A stretch of DNA of 39,819 bases from an uncultured Bdellovibrionales bacterium (GTDB lineage: Bacteria > Bdellovibrionota > Bdellovibrionia > Bdellovibrionales > UBA1609), in contig CALLBC010000114.1 in NCBI GenBank assembly GCA_938001965.1, positions 1-39,819 of the forward strand, in the 5' to 3' direction. Of the stretch, positions 9,605 through 16,713 are shown one piece after another. Both the position numbers and the translations under genes were made by a program. Below the pieces are notes generated by a model that was given only the letters and a program-made list of their open reading frames with translations, was not told the origin of the DNA and did not search any database. Numbering within the stretch: position 1 is the first letter of the stretch; each line of letters starts with the position of its first letter.

Positions 9605-9657
9605 AAATGAAGTAAAGGGTATACAAAGCGGCTAAAAAGCCGCCCTTGACTTCATTT
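9605..9657 (+). terminator. Long-stem terminator ending the transfer operon
   Basis: An outer stem AAATGAAGT (9605-9613) pairs with ACTTCATTT (9649-9657). Inside it, AAGG pairs with CCTT and the inner hairpin GCGGCT-aaaa-AGCCGC closes the structure. It lies 13 bases after the last mobilisation gene. The flanking A- and T-rich bases would allow termination in either direction. Confidence 0.75.
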
Positions 9658-9663
9658 ATTTCG

Positions 9664-9742
9664 AGTCTCCTTCGGTGGTTAAGAATTATCTTTGAGAGAT
9701 AATTCTCTTTAAAAAAGAGAAGAACCAACAAAAAAGGAGACT
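9664..9742 (+). promoter_or_regulatory. Structured leader pairing with the ribosome binding site of the next gene
   Basis: AGTCTCC (9664-9670) is complementary to GGAGACT (9736-9742), which contains the Shine-Dalgarno sequence of the gene starting at 9748. Nested inside are TGGTT/AACCA (9676-9680 with 9723-9727), the 9-bp hairpin GAATTATCT/AGATAATTC (9683-9691 with 9697-9705), and a short hairpin TCTTT/AAAGA (9706-9710 with 9714-9718). Together they form a multi-branched RNA fold that would mask the ribosome binding site. I recognise no known riboswitch class. The pairings are seen in the sequence; the regulatory role is inferred. Confidence 0.5.
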
Positions 9743-9747
9743 GTAGA

Positions 9748-9945
9748 GTGAGTGAAGTTAAAAATTTATTTAAAGACGGGTATAGTAAAGTAGAAGCAAA
9801 GAAGATTGAAGAATTTAGGGATTATGTACTCGCTAACTTAAGATACGAGGGATTTCATATAACTAAAGAAGAATTTGATAGCTTCCACAAAGTATACCCT
9901 GAAGTTGTTTTGGCTGATTTAAAGATTTTTCTGAAGAGAGAATAA
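9748..9945 (+). CDS. Small hypothetical protein with a structured leader
   Basis: A 65-residue acidic/basic helical protein that I do not recognise. It starts with GTG, preceded by AAGGAG at 9734-9739, and that ribosome binding site is buried in the leader structure at 9664-9742. The only recognisable character is a helix-rich, soluble composition (EAKKIEEFRDYVLANLRYEG). Its separate leader and the terminator upstream show that it is transcribed apart from, or attenuated from, the mobilisation operon. The following HNH gene lies 38 bases on and may share its transcript. Confidence 0.55.
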   Translation: MSEVKNLFKDGYSKVEAKKIEEFRDYVLANLRYEGFHITKEEFDSFHKVYPEVVLADLKIFLKRE

Positions 9946-9983
9946 TTTTTTTATTTATTTACTTTACGCATAAAAGGATATGA

Positions 9984-10364
9984 ATGAGAGAAATATTTTT
10001 TATATTTAAAGTATTAAATTTTTGGATAAGTGACAGGACTTATAAGAACGAGGGTGGCTATGTTCTAGTGCGACGCTTTTTTGGATACGATACATTTGAA
10101 CACCGAGATGTTGCTAGTCTATATCTTGGTAGATTATTAGTTAAAGGCGAAGTTGTACACCACATTAATCATAAAAGAGATGACAATCGTCCTGAAAATT
10201 TATGTGTTATGGATTCAGAACTACATGAAGATTGGCACAGGGATATGGATTACCTTGCAGCTGACAAAGGTATTTATTTAAAGATAAAGACACGAAGAAA
10301 AAGATTGGTTGAGCAATATGGTGGGATTTTATTAGTCGATGAAAACAATAGGATAAATCTTTAA
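9984..10364 (+). CDS. HNH homing-type endonuclease
   Basis: A 126-residue protein with a complete HNH nuclease core: VVHHINHKRDDNRPENL at about residues 55-71, followed by ELHEDWH at about 79-85. This supplies the expected metal- and phosphate-binding histidines and the central asparagines. An N-terminal segment with YVLVRRFFGYDTFEHRDVAS is typical of small phage-like HNH proteins. The start ATG 9984 has AAAGGA upstream. Stand-alone genes like this are often free-standing homing endonucleases, or supply nicking activity to mobile DNA. No intron or intein is visible next to it. Confidence 0.8.
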   Translation: MREIFFIFKVLNFWISDRTYKNEGGYVLVRRFFGYDTFEHRDVASLYLGRLLVKGEVVHHINHKRDDNRPENLCVMDSELHEDWHRDMDYLAADKGIYLKIKTRRKRLVEQYGGILLVDENNRINL

Positions 10365-10383
10365 ACATACTTGTAATTCACTT

Positions 10384-10403
10384 AATATTTGTAAATATTT
10401 TTT
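10384..10403 (+). terminator. Possible terminator after the HNH gene
   Basis: AATATTT-gt-AAATATT (10384-10399) is a perfect inverted repeat followed by a run of T, 20 bases after the HNH stop codon. The stem is all A-T and the loop is only two bases, so its strength is doubtful. Confidence 0.3.
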
Positions 10404-10433
10404 CATGCAGCCTTTACTGTAAGTTAGTAGCAG

Positions 10434-10521
10434 GACTATAGTCTACACTTGTTAATATCTATATTTAGAAAATGTACTATATTATTAAATACTTGAGTGT
10501 TTATTATATTTATCTGATAAT
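10434..10521 (+). promoter_or_regulatory. Promoter and possible operator of the signalling cassette
   Basis: TTGAGT (10493-10498) and GATAAT (10516-10521) are separated by exactly 17 bases and match the sigma-70 -35 and -10 hexamers at 4/6 and 5/6 positions. This would place the transcription start about 20 bases before the PilZ-synthase ATG. Upstream, GACTATAGTC (10434-10443) is a perfect 10-bp palindrome that could bind a regulator. The promoter is well supported by sequence; the operator is a guess. Confidence 0.55.
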
Positions 10522-10547
10522 ATAGTTAAAATTACCAAGGATGGCTT

Positions 10548-12194
10548 ATGGAAAAAATTTCTGATAAAGCAAGACACCGTAGATTCAGTGTAAAAGATGA
10601 TTCTAATCTCATTCTAAATTTTAGTTCACCTTTAGGTTCAGAATATCAAATGAATATTCTCGACTGTTCAATCTCTGGAGCGCAAGGCCTAATTGAATCA
10701 AAATTGGTTGATTTTAAAGTTGGTGATATTTTAAATAATGCTAAGCTTATATTTGAAGATAATGAGTTACAGTGTGGCCGCTTAGTTGTTAAGAGAATTA
10801 TTGAATCAAATAATAAATCTAATATTGCTATCTCTACTATTGATATACGCCTTCCCTTGGATGGGTTCCTTGCTAAAGCCATAGATCGTGATTTCACAGG
10901 TAGAACTAGCTCTTTAGACATGCAACTAGATGAAAAAAAATTCTCGTTGGCTGATTTTCTTGAAGCAAGTTATGACAGTAATGATATATTAGATAGGTGC
11001 AGTAAATTTAATCTTTACTTTAAAGAATTTCAAAAATCTAAAAAGTTCTCATATTTTTATCCTAGAGAGTCGCTAAACTCCTCTAGAGTTAAAATTAAAT
11101 TCACCGATGCAAGACCTTCCAGAGAGCTACTAATGTTTGGATCAAATGATTATTTAGGGTTAGCCTCGAACCCTGAGGTAATAGAAGCTGCTAATGAAGC
11201 CAATTTAAAGTTTGGCATTGGTACTGGTGGATCAGCACAGACAGCAGGAAATACGACCCTTCATGAGGAATTAGAGGAGGTTGTAGCCCGGATGCATGGT
11301 AGAGAAGACGCCATAATTATGTCTTCTGGATTTGGAGTTAACCATGGAATTATTGGTGGTCTTGCTAGTGTTGGTGATTTAGTTATAGCTGATCAGAAAA
11401 GCCACGTCTCTATACAAGAAGGAATGGGGTCTTCGAGGGCTGCAATGCGATTTTTTAAACATAATGACATTGGCCATTTAAAAAAGGTATTAGACCGCGA
11501 AAGAGAGAAACATAAAGGCTGCCTTGTTGTTACTGAGGGGGCATTCTCTATGAGTGGGAACCTTGGAAAAATAGCTGAAATTGTAGATATTGCCAATCAA
11601 TATGACTTCAGAACAATGACCGATCAAGCTCACTGCTTTGGTATTCTAGGAGAAAACTATACTGGTGCCGCTGAGTACTTTGGAGTGTCTGATAAAGTTG
11701 ACATTATTATGGGTGTATTTTCTAAATCTGCTGGAACTATGGGAGCTTATGTCACAGGCTCTACTGAACTTATAAATTGGTACAAGGCTTATGCTAGGCC
11801 GTATCTATTTAGTACCTCCTTACCTACTGGAATAATAGCGGCAACGCTGAAAGCTATCGAGATAATGAAAAAAGGACACCTACAAGTAAAACTAGCAGAT
11901 AACATAAATAGATTTAAAAATGGACTTACTGCAATTGGACTCCCTGTTGATTTGGAAAGCTCAACAGCAATTATTCCAGTTGAAGTAGGTGATGAAAATT
12001 TGATGGGAGAAATTAACGATATCTTAATTAAAAATGGCGTTTATGCCATTCCTGTTGGTTACCCTGCGGTTCCCAAAAATACCTGTCGTTTTAGATTTTC
12101 AATCTCTGCAAAGCATAGCTCTAGTGATGTTGATTTTGTTTTAATGGTTTTGAAAAATGCCTTAACTCAAGTAAATTTTAAATTAAAATCTTAA
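10548..12194 (+). CDS. PilZ domain fused to an alpha-oxoamine synthase (CqsA/LqsA-like)
   Basis: A 548-residue fusion. Residues 1-120 resemble a PilZ cyclic-di-GMP domain: an arginine cluster RHRR near residue 9 and the DxSxxG motif DCSISG at 39-44. The exact RxxxR spacing is not perfect. Residues about 150-545 are a full PLP-dependent alpha-oxoamine synthase: FGSNDYLGLASNPEV, GTGGSAQTAGNTTLHEELE, a stacking histidine at H286 (KSHVSI), D359 and H362 (DQAHCFG), and the PLP lysine K393 (GVFSKSAG). This family condenses an acyl-CoA with an amino acid. Members include BioF, KBL, HemA, serine palmitoyltransferase and the autoinducer synthases CqsA and LqsA. The downstream sensor kinase favours a signal synthase. 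The start has AAGGA eight bases upstream. Confidence 0.85.
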   Translation: MEKISDKARHRRFSVKDDSNLILNFSSPLGSEYQMNILDCSISGAQGLIESKLVDFKVGDILNNAKLIFEDNELQCGRLVVKRIIESNNKSNIAISTIDIRLPLDGFLAKAIDRDFTGRTSSLDMQLDEKKFSLADFLEASYDSNDILDRCSKFNLYFKEFQKSKKFSYFYPRESLNSSRVKIKFTDARPSRELLMFGSNDYLGLASNPEVIEAANEANLKFGIGTGGSAQTAGNTTLHEELEEVVARMHGREDAIIMSSGFGVNHGIIGGLASVGDLVIADQKSHVSIQEGMGSSRAAMRFFKHNDIGHLKKVLDREREKHKGCLVVTEGAFSMSGNLGKIAEIVDIANQYDFRTMTDQAHCFGILGENYTGAAEYFGVSDKVDIIMGVFSKSAGTMGAYVTGSTELINWYKAYARPYLFSTSLPTGIIAATLKAIEIMKKGHLQVKLADNINRFKNGLTAIGLPVDLESSTAIIPVEVGDENLMGEINDILIKNGVYAIPVGYPAVPKNTCRFRFSISAKHSSSDVDFVLMVLKNALTQVNFKLKS

Positions 12195-12211
12195 TTGGAA
12201 ATTAACTAATT

Positions 12212-14080
12212 ATGTATGATTACTTAGTATCTATCTTTGTTTCCAGCCTAGTCTTCTTTGGGGCACAGCTAGAGCCACCAAACAGTAATAAATGGAGCAT
12301 TGAACAAAACTGGGATGGTGGAAATACCTTCATTGCCACCATTCCCGTTCAGAGTCTTAACTGCGTAGACGGACATTCACTTTACCTTCCTGTGGTTCAG
12401 TATGGCCAACAAGAAATATTAATTGGTACTAAATCCTTAAAATTTAATAACCCAAAAGAGCCTAAGAGTGTATATGCAAAGCCCTCAGTTAGCTGCAATC
12501 TTTTGGACTCGTTTAGTCAGAGTCAACTGACCTGGAAAGTTAAGTCATATAGTGAGTACTATGCTAGAGTAATGAGTTGGCCAACTGTGAAAGAGACAAC
12601 AAGAGTATCAAGGTCTGAGCTCATATATGTAGGCTCAACTTACTCTTTAATAGTCTTAGTATTATTCATGTTAATTTTATTCTATTCTACCTCAGACACC
12701 ACGTTACTACTCTATATTTGTTCTTCTGGAATACTTCAAGCTTTGTACTCTATTCTAACCGCAGGAGAAATGTTTGGCATAAAACTACAATTCAAAACAA
12801 TTCATCAATTAGCAGACCTCTGTCTTATTTTGGGTAACTGCCTACTATTCTATGCATTTAATAAATTTGGTTACTCAAGTAAAAGTTTTTTAAAAGCCCT
12901 AACAGTCGTTTCTATACTTTCATGCTTCTTAGTAATAATTGGTAAAAACGGAAATGAAATACAGTTTGGCACGACATTCTCTTTCTTACTTTGTTTAGTT
13001 GGACTACTATTTATTTTGGCCAAAAGTTTCATTGAAATTATAAGAAACATCACAATCAAAAATATATCTATACTATTTTGCATAATGTTCTTGTTTATTG
13101 GCTCCCTCGTAGAATCAGCTATTGCCGGCGGGTCTATCGAGGCAGATAGTTATTTCCCACTATATTTACTAATGGCGTTTATATCTTTTGCAATCTCTAT
13201 AAACGAGAATATAAGATATACTTATATTCAAAGAAATAAATTAGTAAATGAAATGGAGAGTATTATTGAGGATAAGACTATTGAGCTTAAAAAAACAAAT
13301 GCCAAACTTGTTGAATCTGAGAAGTTAAGTTCAATTGGGATCATGTCTGCAAGACTTGCTCATGAAATAAATAATCCTCTTAACTTTTTTTCTAGAATTA
13401 TATTAGACTATAACAGTGTAATTGAAGGCCTTTTTAAGCAAAAAGAAATCCTTATTAAAGATGAGCTTACAGAAGATAAGAAAACACATCTAAAAAAAAT
13501 AGATGAAGAATTTGAAATATCTGATTTTTTAGATGAAAAAGAATATATTTTCAAGACAAGCAGTGAATTAATTAATAAGATGACTAGTATTATAAAGAAA
13601 GTCGGTAATAAAGCACACAAAGAGCAGAGTAGCCCTCAAAAAGAAGATGTCAACATATTAGACGTACTAGAGGGACTCCACCTAACTGTTGATACAAAAA
13701 TTTATAACAAACACGATATTGAACTCTTAATAAATAAAAAAAACTCATTTATTGCTAACATTAATTCGGTTGAAATAAATCAAGTTCTTACTAATTTAAT
13801 TTCGAATTCATATTTTGCAATTAAAGAATCTGAAAAACCTGGAAAGATTACTGTCTCTTGCACAAAAGACAAAGAAATTATCGTTGAAGATAATGGGCCA
13901 GGTATTGATCAAGAAATTATCAGTAAAATATTCGATCCTTTTTTTACAACAAAAGATATCGACAAAGGTACCGGCTTAGGACTTCATATATGCAAAGACC
14001 TCGCGGCTAGTAATAACTCTACTTTAGATCTTGCTGAAAGCAAGCCTGGGTATACAAAATTTATTCTTAAATTTAACTAG
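12212..14080 (+). CDS. 7-TM sensor histidine kinase (possible signal receptor)
   Basis: A 622-residue membrane kinase. An N-terminal hydrophobic segment and an exported domain of about 110 residues are followed by seven membrane segments between about residues 140 and 340, the layout of 7TMR-DISM receptors. A short coiled coil leads into the kinase core: RLAHEINNPL with phosphoacceptor H384, the N-box NQVLTNLISNSYFAI, the G1 box VEDNGPGI, the F box FDPFFTTKD and the G2 box GTGLGL. It starts 17 bases after the synthase, so the two are co-transcribed. CqsA and LqsA are likewise linked to sensor kinases CqsS and LqsS, which have about six membrane segments and no large exported domain, so this receptor is of a different build. 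The ligand is inferred, not shown. Confidence 0.85.
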   Translation: MYDYLVSIFVSSLVFFGAQLEPPNSNKWSIEQNWDGGNTFIATIPVQSLNCVDGHSLYLPVVQYGQQEILIGTKSLKFNNPKEPKSVYAKPSVSCNLLDSFSQSQLTWKVKSYSEYYARVMSWPTVKETTRVSRSELIYVGSTYSLIVLVLFMLILFYSTSDTTLLLYICSSGILQALYSILTAGEMFGIKLQFKTIHQLADLCLILGNCLLFYAFNKFGYSSKSFLKALTVVSILSCFLVIIGKNGNEIQFGTTFSFLLCLVGLLFILAKSFIEIIRNITIKNISILFCIMFLFIGSLVESAIAGGSIEADSYFPLYLLMAFISFAISINENIRYTYIQRNKLVNEMESIIEDKTIELKKTNAKLVESEKLSSIGIMSARLAHEINNPLNFFSRIILDYNSVIEGLFKQKEILIKDELTEDKKTHLKKIDEEFEISDFLDEKEYIFKTSSELINKMTSIIKKVGNKAHKEQSSPQKEDVNILDVLEGLHLTVDTKIYNKHDIELLINKKNSFIANINSVEINQVLTNLISNSYFAIKESEKPGKITVSCTKDKEIIVEDNGPGIDQEIISKIFDPFFTTKDIDKGTGLGLHICKDLAASNNSTLDLAESKPGYTKFILKFN

Positions 14081-14765
14081 TTATTTTTGATCGGAGCTCA
14101 CTGAAAGCCTGCTCCAGAGATGAAAATGATTGTACATCATTGGTCGGAAGATACTTTAGCTCATGATTTGAATCACTTTTTGTGATTTCAGCTATTTCAT
14201 TTATACCCTCTGAGATAATAAACTTATCAAAAATCATGAACATTCGTACACTATTCTTTTCTAATTTTATTTCTTTAACAAGTCCATTCAATTTAACATA
14301 GTCTTCCATTTCGTAGGGATTACTACAATAAAACTCTAAAGCCCTAGCTCTGTACATAGTTAATAAATTTCTCCAACTATATGAAGCAGCCGTCTTAATC
14401 GTATTAACTATAGAATCCGAGTCTTCAATCCAATTAATTGGCTTTTCTAAATAATCAAAAAAGAATTTTTTACTTAAAATTCTAGATGACAAACCATCAT
14501 CTTCTTCTAAGTTACCGGTGATCATTATAAAATTTAAATATTCTTTTTCCAAAGCTAGTGCTCTAGCCAGCTCTTCACCTTTCATCTCAGGCATAGTCTG
14601 ATCAGTAACTACAACTAGAGGCTTGCTGTTTTTTTGAAGTAAATAATCTTTAGCTTCAACTGGATTACTGAAGGTTTTTAAATCAAAAATTTTTTTAAAA
14701 GTTTTTTTATAAACATATAAGTTCTGCTCTTCATCATCGACAAATACTATTTCTACATTTTTCAT
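14073..14765 (-). CDS. Response regulator with an unfamiliar C-terminal region
   Basis: A 230-residue protein. Residues 1-125 are a receiver domain with every key residue: D10 and D11 (FVDDEEQN), phospho-acceptor D55 (VVTDQTMPEMKGEE), T83 (MITG) and K108 (LEKP). The remaining 105 residues are not a DNA-binding, GGDEF, EAL or HD-GYP domain that I recognise; they are helical and acidic. The gene is convergent with the histidine kinase and the two overlap by eight bases at their 3' ends. It is the obvious partner of that kinase, but it is expressed from its own promoter on the other strand. Confidence 0.85.
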   Translation of the reverse strand: MKNVEIVFVDDEEQNLYVYKKTFKKIFDLKTFSNPVEAKDYLLQKNSKPLVVVTDQTMPEMKGEELARALALEKEYLNFIMITGNLEEDDGLSSRILSKKFFFDYLEKPINWIEDSDSIVNTIKTAASYSWRNLLTMYRARALEFYCSNPYEMEDYVKLNGLVKEIKLEKNSVRMFMIFDKFIISEGINEIAEITKSDSNHELKYLPTNDVQSFSSLEQAFSELRSKITS

Positions 14766-14864
14766 ATTTATATTTTACATTTTTTTTACGCAACATCAAG
14801 ATGACATAGCTTTAATAACTTTAGTCGAGTTGATCCTTATATGCTCATGAGATACTATGAGGGT

Positions 14865-15788
14865 ATGATTATAAATTTTAATGGCGTTAGAGGCTCTATA
14901 CCTTTTGGCAGAAGTCCCAATGACATGAAAGAACTACTAAATAGTGATCGCTCTTTTGACTTAAACAACCAAGAAGACTTTATTAAATACTGTGGGCTAG
15001 GCTTTCATAGTACGAATATCATGATTGAGAATGACAAAAAAGATAGTTGCCTACTAATTGATGGCGGATCAGGTATTATGTCAGCTGCCAATAAAATTTT
15101 CCGCGACTATGCTAGAGAGCCAGAAATAAATATTTTGCAAACCCATTTCCACTGGGACCACTTAATGGGTTATAACTTCTTTCCCCAGGTTTATATGGGT
15201 AAAGTGATTAACATCTACAGCCCTTTAGATAATTTAGAGGAAAATTTTGCACAGTTATTTACAAAACCATTTTTTCCGATTGAATATTCTTTCTTAAAAT
15301 CTAATTCTGAATTTAATTTTTTCAAAGTTGATCCTTACAAACAATATAATATCAGTAGTTTTGATGTCACGTTTTACAAACTTGACCACCCTGACCCATG
15401 TTGGGGGCCTCGTGTATCTATAGATGGCAAAACATACTCTCACGCCATTGATACAGAAGCTGAACGACTAGATATGGACTCATTAGGCAAAGATAGTGGG
15501 CTATATGAGAATTGTGATTTATTACACTTTGATGCTCCATACCTAGAAGAAGAAGTCATTGGCCCTAAAAAAGGGTGGGGACACGGTTCAACTTTACGAG
15601 CTTTTAAACTGGCAGAGTTATTTAACATAAAAGAGATATCTTTTGGTCATTACACACCAGATGTTAATTACCAAAAATATCAGAAAATTCTTAGCGCGAC
15701 ATCATCATACTTTGATAAGTTAGCTCCAAATCTTAAAAATAAATTAAAGTATAACTTTACGTACGATGGACAAATTATTAATATTTAG
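14865..15788 (+). CDS. Metallo-beta-lactamase-fold hydrolase
   Basis: About 307 residues. The opening MIINFNGVRGSIPFG is the hallmark of a hydrolase subgroup of the metallo-beta-lactamase fold that includes PhnP-like and phosphodiesterase-like proteins. Metal ligands are visible: HFHWDH (the HxHxDH motif) near residue 95, then DHPDPCWGPRV, DTE and GWGHGS. I chose ATG 14865 because family members start just before GVRGSIP; the frame is also open from ATG 14841 and neither has an ideal ribosome binding site. It sits beside the synthase-kinase-regulator genes, so it may hydrolyse a signal or nucleotide second messenger. The substrate cannot be read from sequence. Confidence 0.82.
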   Translation: MIINFNGVRGSIPFGRSPNDMKELLNSDRSFDLNNQEDFIKYCGLGFHSTNIMIENDKKDSCLLIDGGSGIMSAANKIFRDYAREPEINILQTHFHWDHLMGYNFFPQVYMGKVINIYSPLDNLEENFAQLFTKPFFPIEYSFLKSNSEFNFFKVDPYKQYNISSFDVTFYKLDHPDPCWGPRVSIDGKTYSHAIDTEAERLDMDSLGKDSGLYENCDLLHFDAPYLEEEVIGPKKGWGHGSTLRAFKLAELFNIKEISFGHYTPDVNYQKYQKILSATSSYFDKLAPNLKNKLKYNFTYDGQIINI

Positions 15789-15843
15789 ACAGACTCTCTA
15801 ATAAAGAATTCTTTGTATTCTATAATTGGATAGAATATTTCTT

Positions 15844-16329
15844 TTAATGTACTAATGCTTCTTTGGAAACAAGATCTTCAATACTCAATGGCCCTTTAAA
15901 ACCTAAATTTTTGCATATAATATCAAGTGTATACAAATAAAAGTTACTTAAGTTATCTGATTCGTAAACAGACATATTTTTAAAAAACTCATCTTCAAGT
16001 ACAACTAGTTTATGAAACACTGGGCCTAGTATTTCACTAAGAGATAAATGTTTGAATGGGTAAAATGCAACTAGATGTTCACCTTCATCATCCTCTAGAC
16101 AGCTTTTTTTTGCTAAGAATAGCATCTCTAAGACTTTTGCTACAAATTTTGTGGAATTAAGTTTTACATGAGCCGTGTTCTTTGGACCTGGATGGCAAAT
16201 CACGTAATTTTCTTTAATATAGTCTAAAGCAATTTGAACAGTTGGTTTAAAGTGAGAGTTCCTAAGTTCTAAATAATTCTCCTCTCCAAAAAACACCTTA
16301 ATACTCTTGTATTTATCTATTTCACTCAC
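15844..16329 (-). CDS. Hypothetical protein, paralogue of the 31531 gene
   Basis: A 161-residue soluble protein of unknown family. Its whole length aligns with the 195-residue protein at 31531-32118. Shared features are GE-YL near the start, a YP(F/Y) pair followed by L-x-x-IL-x-P, then LE, FYL, IIC, LG and a terminal VH. Both end in valine-histidine. The second copy opens the conjugation block, so the pair probably has a plasmid-specific role such as transfer control. Here it is convergent with the hydrolase gene and divergent from the nuclease gene at 16714. Confidence 0.65.
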   Translation of the reverse strand: MSEIDKYKSIKVFFGEENYLELRNSHFKPTVQIALDYIKENYVICHPGPKNTAHVKLNSTKFVAKVLEMLFLAKKSCLEDDEGEHLVAFYPFKHLSLSEILGPVFHKLVVLEDEFFKNMSVYESDNLSNFYLYTLDIICKNLGFKGPLSIEDLVSKEALVH

Positions 16330-16713
16330 CCTTACCCCCTCAAGATAAAAATTTAGTTAGTTTAACTTAGACATACGAGCTATTTATAGGCCTTATTAGA
16401 TATACAAAATAGACTCAGTAAAAAATAAACATTAGCACTTCTTGTGGTTAAACTTTAGATGCCCCTACCTAAATAGTAATTTTTTCCGTATTATATTGTA
16501 GTCTTTTTTAATGAAAGTAATCATATCTAATGAGTTCGTCTTCATATTTCATTTTTCACTTATGAAACTTGATTGGTTTTTCCTATAAATATTTTTTAGG
16601 AAAAATGCATCAAATTGATAAAAAATTATCAATAATTTCGACAAATAAAAAGTCTATAAATTTTTCTTAAATCTTGCCGATAAATAATAATAATTTATTT
16701 GCAGGAAAAATTT
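16330..16713. promoter_or_regulatory. Divergent AT-rich control region with three hairpins
   Basis: 384 bases without a gene, between two divergent genes. I see three inverted repeats near the nuclease start: TTTTTCCT/AGGAAAAA (16577-16584 with 16598-16605), a perfect ATTGATAA/TTATCAAT with a four-base loop (16614-16621 with 16626-16633), and ATAAAT/ATTTAT (about 16682-16700) just ahead of the ribosome binding site. These could be operators. I do not see a convincing full promoter. Confidence 0.4.
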
